A stretch of DNA of 64,000 bases, taken from the NCBI RefSeq assembly GCF_045865695.1, contig NZ_BAACAP010000249.1:62001-126000 (forward strand). Reading direction: 5' to 3'. The position numbers and the translations under genes are program-made. This DNA is from Scytonema sp045865695. Its GTDB lineage: Bacteria > Cyanobacteriota > Cyanobacteriia > Cyanobacteriales > Nostocaceae. This document shows positions 61,503 through 64,000 of this stretch, one piece after another. How positions within the stretch are numbered: the first letter of the stretch is position 1; every line of letters begins with the position of its first letter. Below the pieces are notes generated by a model that did no database searches, was not told where the DNA came from, and saw only the letters and a list, made by a program, of their open reading frames with translations.

Positions 61503-61860
61503 CTAGCGGTAAGCCCTTCCGAACTCTCCCCCGAGCAAAATATTGTCCAAACTGCAGTTCATAAACTTCATCTTCGTCCTGTGTCTCCACCTCTAAATCG
61601 GAACGGGCATAACTCACACATAACAGAGCATAACCTTTCTTTCTTAATTCTGGGGATAGACCTACCGCCTCTGGTTGGTAAATTTCTCCCGACAGTACCC
61701 TAACAGCACAAGTGGTACAAGCCCCATTTCGACAAGAAAACGGCAGTTCCACGCCTTGTTTTTCAGCCGTATGCAGGATGTAGCGGTCATCGGGAACTTG
61801 CAACGTGTGAACAATGTTTTTAGCGCGATCGCGAACTCTTACAGTGTAAGTTTGGGACAT
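61492..61860 (-). CDS. [2Fe-2S] plant-type ferredoxin, divergent
   Basis: The 122-residue protein starts at MSQTYTVRVRDRAKNIVHTL. The cluster ligands are Cys43, Cys48, Cys51 (SCRNGACTTC) and Cys81 (LLCVSY), spaced as in plant-type ferredoxins. A C-terminal extension of about 30 residues (EVYELQFGQYFARGRVRKGL) goes beyond the photosynthetic PetF form, so it is a specialised ferredoxin. Its end overlaps the nuclease start, so the two share a transcript although no functional connection is obvious. Confidence 0.92.
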   Translation of the reverse strand: MSQTYTVRVRDRAKNIVHTLQVPDDRYILHTAEKQGVELPFSCRNGACTTCAVRVLSGEIYQPEAVGLSPELRKKGYALLCVSYARSDLEVETQDEDEVYELQFGQYFARGRVRKGLPLDEE

Positions 61861-61951
61861 CTGAATTTTCAAGTGAGATTTTGAATTATTTTAGAGGAAA
61901 CCTATTGCGTTTTCCTAGACTTGCTTGTAATATGGTAAATCGTGACAACTT

Positions 61952-62038
61952 GGAGAGGTGGCCGAGCGGTTCAAGGCGCAGCACTGGAAATGCTGTAACG
62001 TAGAAATGCGTTCGAGGGTTCGAATCCCTCCCTCTCCG
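61952..62038 (+). tRNA. trnS-GGA: tRNA-Ser (anticodon GGA)
   Basis: The 87-base sequence folds as a class II tRNA. The acceptor arms are GGAGAGG and CCTCTCC with discriminator G. The anticodon stem is CAGCA/TGCTG around CTGGAAA (anticodon GGA at 61986-61988). It has a long variable arm and the T-arm GAGGGTTCGAATCCCTC. The CCA end is not encoded. Confidence 0.97.
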
Positions 62039-62170
62039 TTCCCATAATACATGGGTTTCAGAGATTTTAGATTCTTCAATAATGGTTGAAGTAACGGCAA
62101 TTGGTTGAAGTCTTTTTGCAAAGTGTCAAAATAAAGTTGGTGTCGTTAATGTGTGCTTTCCCAGTATGCT

Positions 62171-62767
62171 ATGAATATTTCACTGTTAGATTATCCTATA
62201 GAAGAAAAACTGGTAACCCTGAGAGATGTTTCTTGGGAGCAATTCAAAGGAATTGAGGCACAGCTAAAAGATAACCGCAGTGTCCGACTGTCTTATTTAT
62301 TGGGAACTTTAGAAATTATGTCTCCTGTTGGGCCAAAGCATGAGCGTGTAAAAAGTACTTTTGGCTTGCTACTAGAAACTTACATGAAAGTGTTGGGTAT
62401 CCGATTTTATAAAAGTGGTGGGTTCACTTTGGAAGAACCGGGCTATGCTTCTGGGACACCTGATGAATCTTATTGCATCGACACTGATAAAGAAACTCCT
62501 GATATCGTAATTGAGGTCATCATTACTAGTGGCACTATTAACAGAAAGGAATTATACAAACCCAAAAGAATTCCTGAAGTTTGGTTTTGGAAATCGGACA
62601 CTATAAGAATATTCCGTTTAAATGAAGAAGGCGAATATGAAGAAGTTAACCGTAGTGGATTCTTCCCAGATTTAGAGCTAAATGCGTTACTGCAATACAT
62701 TGCCATGCCCGACCAGTACGATGCTGTTCTGGAATTTGAGCAGTTTCTCAGACAACAACTTCCCTGA
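62171..62767 (+). CDS. Uma2-family (DUF820) protein, intact
   Basis: The 198-residue protein starts at MNISLLDYPIEEKLVTLRDV; a GTG six codons upstream is possible. It matches the Uma2 family of PD-(D/E)xK-fold proteins that is greatly expanded in cyanobacteria: LRDVSWEQFKGIEAQL, LSYLLGTLEIMSPVGPKHER, the probable site SGTPDESYCIDTDKETPDIV with IEVIITSG, and LYKPKRIPEVWFWKSDTIRI. A nuclease role is presumed from the fold; the biological role of this family is not settled. Unlike the three broken relatives in this window it has no internal stop. Confidence 0.85.
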   Translation: MNISLLDYPIEEKLVTLRDVSWEQFKGIEAQLKDNRSVRLSYLLGTLEIMSPVGPKHERVKSTFGLLLETYMKVLGIRFYKSGGFTLEEPGYASGTPDESYCIDTDKETPDIVIEVIITSGTINRKELYKPKRIPEVWFWKSDTIRIFRLNEEGEYEEVNRSGFFPDLELNALLQYIAMPDQYDAVLEFEQFLRQQLP

Positions 62768-62790
62768 AAAATGGAGTAAGCTAATAATTC

Positions 62791-62866
62791 TTTAATTTGC
62801 ACAGCCGAGAGTCAACCTAACTCTTGTGGGACGGGCGTCCTCGCCCGTTCATCTGTGCAAATTAAA
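62791..62866. repeat. Perfect 14-bp inverted repeat with inner hairpin
   Basis: TTTAATTTGCACAG and CTGTGCAAATTAAA flank a core with ACGGGCG-TCCT-CGCCCGT. The total length is 76 bases. The GGGACGGGCGTCCTCGCCC core recurs near 2300-2350. It lies 24 bases after the Uma2 stop and could also terminate transcription. Confidence 0.75.
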
Positions 62867-62987
62867 AGCGCAACCAATGAATTACTATACTTAATATCTT
62901 GTACCGGGAAATATTGATGTCAAAACCATGACTAGCTGCAAGAGGAACCAAACGTTTGATATCAAGTAAAATTAGTTAATTTTTACA

Positions 62988-63572
62988 TTATTGCCCAGAA
63001 GCTCCCTGCTGTTGTTTTCTAATTGCACGGGCGATAAGAGGAGCCTTTTTTTCTAATCCTTGTAGAGTTAAATCTCCATCTAAATACAGTTGATACCATG
63101 ATTGACGCTGGCGCAGGACTCGCTCATCATCCCGCAACCGCAACCGTTCTAAGGTAAATTCTGCTTTTTGACGTTGTTGGGAAGGAACTTTATCGGTCAA
63201 CACTAACTGTAGGGAAGGCAGTAAAATTTCAAACCAATCTTCTCCCAAATCAAACGGGTCAAGCACTTGGTCATCAAGTGTACCTTTGCAACTATTAATC
63301 CAAGCCGAAGCAAAGCGTAAATTGCTCCATTCGTAAGCTAAACTACGGTAATTTTCGCGGCTGAGATAATGCTCTACTGTACCAACGGGTTCGTACATAA
63401 CTGAATATGCACAAAGATTATGAAACCCATTGGCTAAATGACTTTTGAAAGGCGACCAATAATCTCTAGTTCCTTTTTTTGGATCTGGATTTTTTGCCAA
63501 CCAAGCATTTCCTGGTTGTCGTACTTTTTTATCAAAATCTAGTGGTTCTGGTGGAGGGTCAAACGGCATCAT
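62988..63572 (-). CDS. HNH-type nuclease, PtuB-like (Septu defence)
   Basis: I start at MMPFDPPPEPLDFDKKV, five bases after the stop of the upstream ATPase. The 194-residue protein has CAYSVMYEPVGTVEHYLSRE and then YEWSNLRFASAWINSCKGT, the pattern of HNH nucleases that partner PtuA ATPases in Septu and some retron systems. The opening PFDPPPEPLDFDKKVRQPGN is also like family members. The pairing with an ABC/OLD-type ATPase supports defence against phage. The other components, if any, lie outside the window. Confidence 0.72.
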   Translation of the reverse strand: MMPFDPPPEPLDFDKKVRQPGNAWLAKNPDPKKGTRDYWSPFKSHLANGFHNLCAYSVMYEPVGTVEHYLSRENYRSLAYEWSNLRFASAWINSCKGTLDDQVLDPFDLGEDWFEILLPSLQLVLTDKVPSQQRQKAEFTLERLRLRDDERVLRQRQSWYQLYLDGDLTLQGLEKKAPLIARAIRKQQQGASGQ

Positions 63573-63577
63573 CTGTG

Positions 63578-64000
63578 TTATACCCCTGATAACCCAGAAT
63601 TTCTTTTTTCTGATGTGACAATCCAACGCGCCCAAAATGGGTCATGTCCGGGTAAGACTTTTTGTAGTTCTTGATGTATTTGCGTGTGGTTTCTTAAGTT
63701 TTCTGGTAACTCATTCATATTACCATTCCGCATCCAAGTTTCTGCGGCTTCGATGGCAATTTCTGCTTCTTTGGAGCGGGCTTGTTTGAGTCCAAAAATT
63801 TCTGATGTTAACCAGCCGACTGTATCGCCTTGTTTTGACCAAGGTATTTCATCGAGAGTTACTTCTCTATCGTCTAATTTAAATAAAAATAATTTATCTT
63901 CTTCTTCATTAAAATTTGGTTCTAAGGAAGCAAGTACAAGTGGAGAATGAGTAGTGACTAAAGCTTGTATTTTTATACTATTTTGGAATTCTGTCACCAC
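63578..64000 (-). CDS. ABC/OLD-type ATPase, PtuA-like, C-terminal part
   Basis: Only the last 140 codons are inside the window; the gene runs off the right end. ALVTTHSPLVLASLEP is the histidine-switch region at the end of SMC/OLD/PtuA-type ATPase domains, and the following LFLFKLDDREVTLDEIPWSK and WLTSEIFGLKQARSKEAEIA are typical of PtuA relatives. The Walker motifs must lie beyond the edge. It is directly upstream of the HNH gene, so the two form a probable Septu-like unit. A retron ATPase is the main alternative. Confidence 0.7.
   Translation of the reverse strand: MVTEFQNSIKIQALVTTHSPLVLASLEPNFNEEEDKLFLFKLDDREVTLDEIPWSKQGDTVGWLTSEIFGLKQARSKEAEIAIEAAETWMRNGNMNELPENLRNHTQIHQELQKVLPGHDPFWARWIVTSEKRNSGLSGV

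Noticed and set aside
61915..62121. 68-codon minus-strand frame
   Set aside because: It reads across the tRNA-Ser gene in antisense.

Overview
The window is chromosomal DNA from a cyanobacterium, most likely a filamentous, heterocyst-type (Nostocales-like) species. The palindrome GCGATCGC (HIP1) recurs throughout. Short repeats of the GATTGGGGATTGG and TGGTCACTGG kind sit between and inside genes. Several proteins are typical cyanobacterial types: a GAF kinase with bilin-binding cysteines, an Rcp1-like regulator, an AMIN-TonB receptor, a GH100 invertase, HisZ, a J-domain/TPR protein and PEP-CTERM. The genus cannot be fixed from the sequence alone.

Layout. 0.4-9.3 kb: a VanZ/LamG membrane protein, an exported HtrA-type lipoprotein protease, a minus-strand run of three unrecognised genes (a protein with two similar predicted DNA-binding-like repeats, a zinc ribbon, and a 228-residue protein), a short-chain dehydrogenase and an exported PQQ-type sugar dehydrogenase. 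9.7-16 kb: a neutral/alkaline invertase converging on two adjacent hybrid histidine kinases. 16.4-20.2 kb: a small kinase-like protein, a slipin and an exported FAD oxidoreductase. 20.4-26.3 kb: a family of small tandem proteins, a chimeric fragment of pyruvate formate-lyase, an Acg-type nitroreductase-fold protein, a decayed DUF433/DUF5615 toxin-antitoxin pair and a divergent kinase. 26.8-31.7 kb: a coiled-coil/TPR protein and a NotI-family restriction-modification pair. 32.5-37.4 kb: a possible metabolic cluster of an isoleucine-hydroxylase-like 2OG-Fe enzyme, a PLP enzyme, a long (plant-type) ketol-acid reductoisomerase and a divergent LysR regulator. 37.5-43 kb: a signalling block of a cyanobacteriochrome-like kinase, an Rcp1-like regulator, a PAS hybrid kinase and a REC-GGDEF diguanylate cyclase. 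43-46.5 kb: 2.1 kb without an intact gene, full of repeats, then a deleted TonB receptor. 46.7-50.3 kb: metH. 50.5-56.2 kb: an accessory zone with a papain-like protease, a toxin-like fragment with a probable immunity protein, antitoxin-like genes, broken toxins, Uma2 fragments and a NERD-helicase. 56.4-62.8 kb: mostly housekeeping genes (PEP-CTERM protein, two ferredoxins, hisZ, J-domain/TPR protein, inositol-phosphatase family, nuclease lipoprotein, tRNA-Ser, Uma2). The right edge enters a Septu-like ATPase/HNH defence pair that continues outside the window.

Two themes stand out. First, many small non-coding repeats have entered coding sequence: they supply stop codons, C-terminal tails, internal linkers and one N-terminal leader. 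Second, many accessory genes are visibly decaying (nonsense codons, truncations, internal deletions). The best candidates for undescribed biology are the tandem small-protein family at 20.4-22.1 kb, the KARI/2OG/PLP cluster at 32.5-36.4 kb, the protease/toxin/immunity cassette at 50.5-52.0 kb and the three-gene unknown operon at 4.1-6.1 kb. All calls are by reading; no database search was possible.
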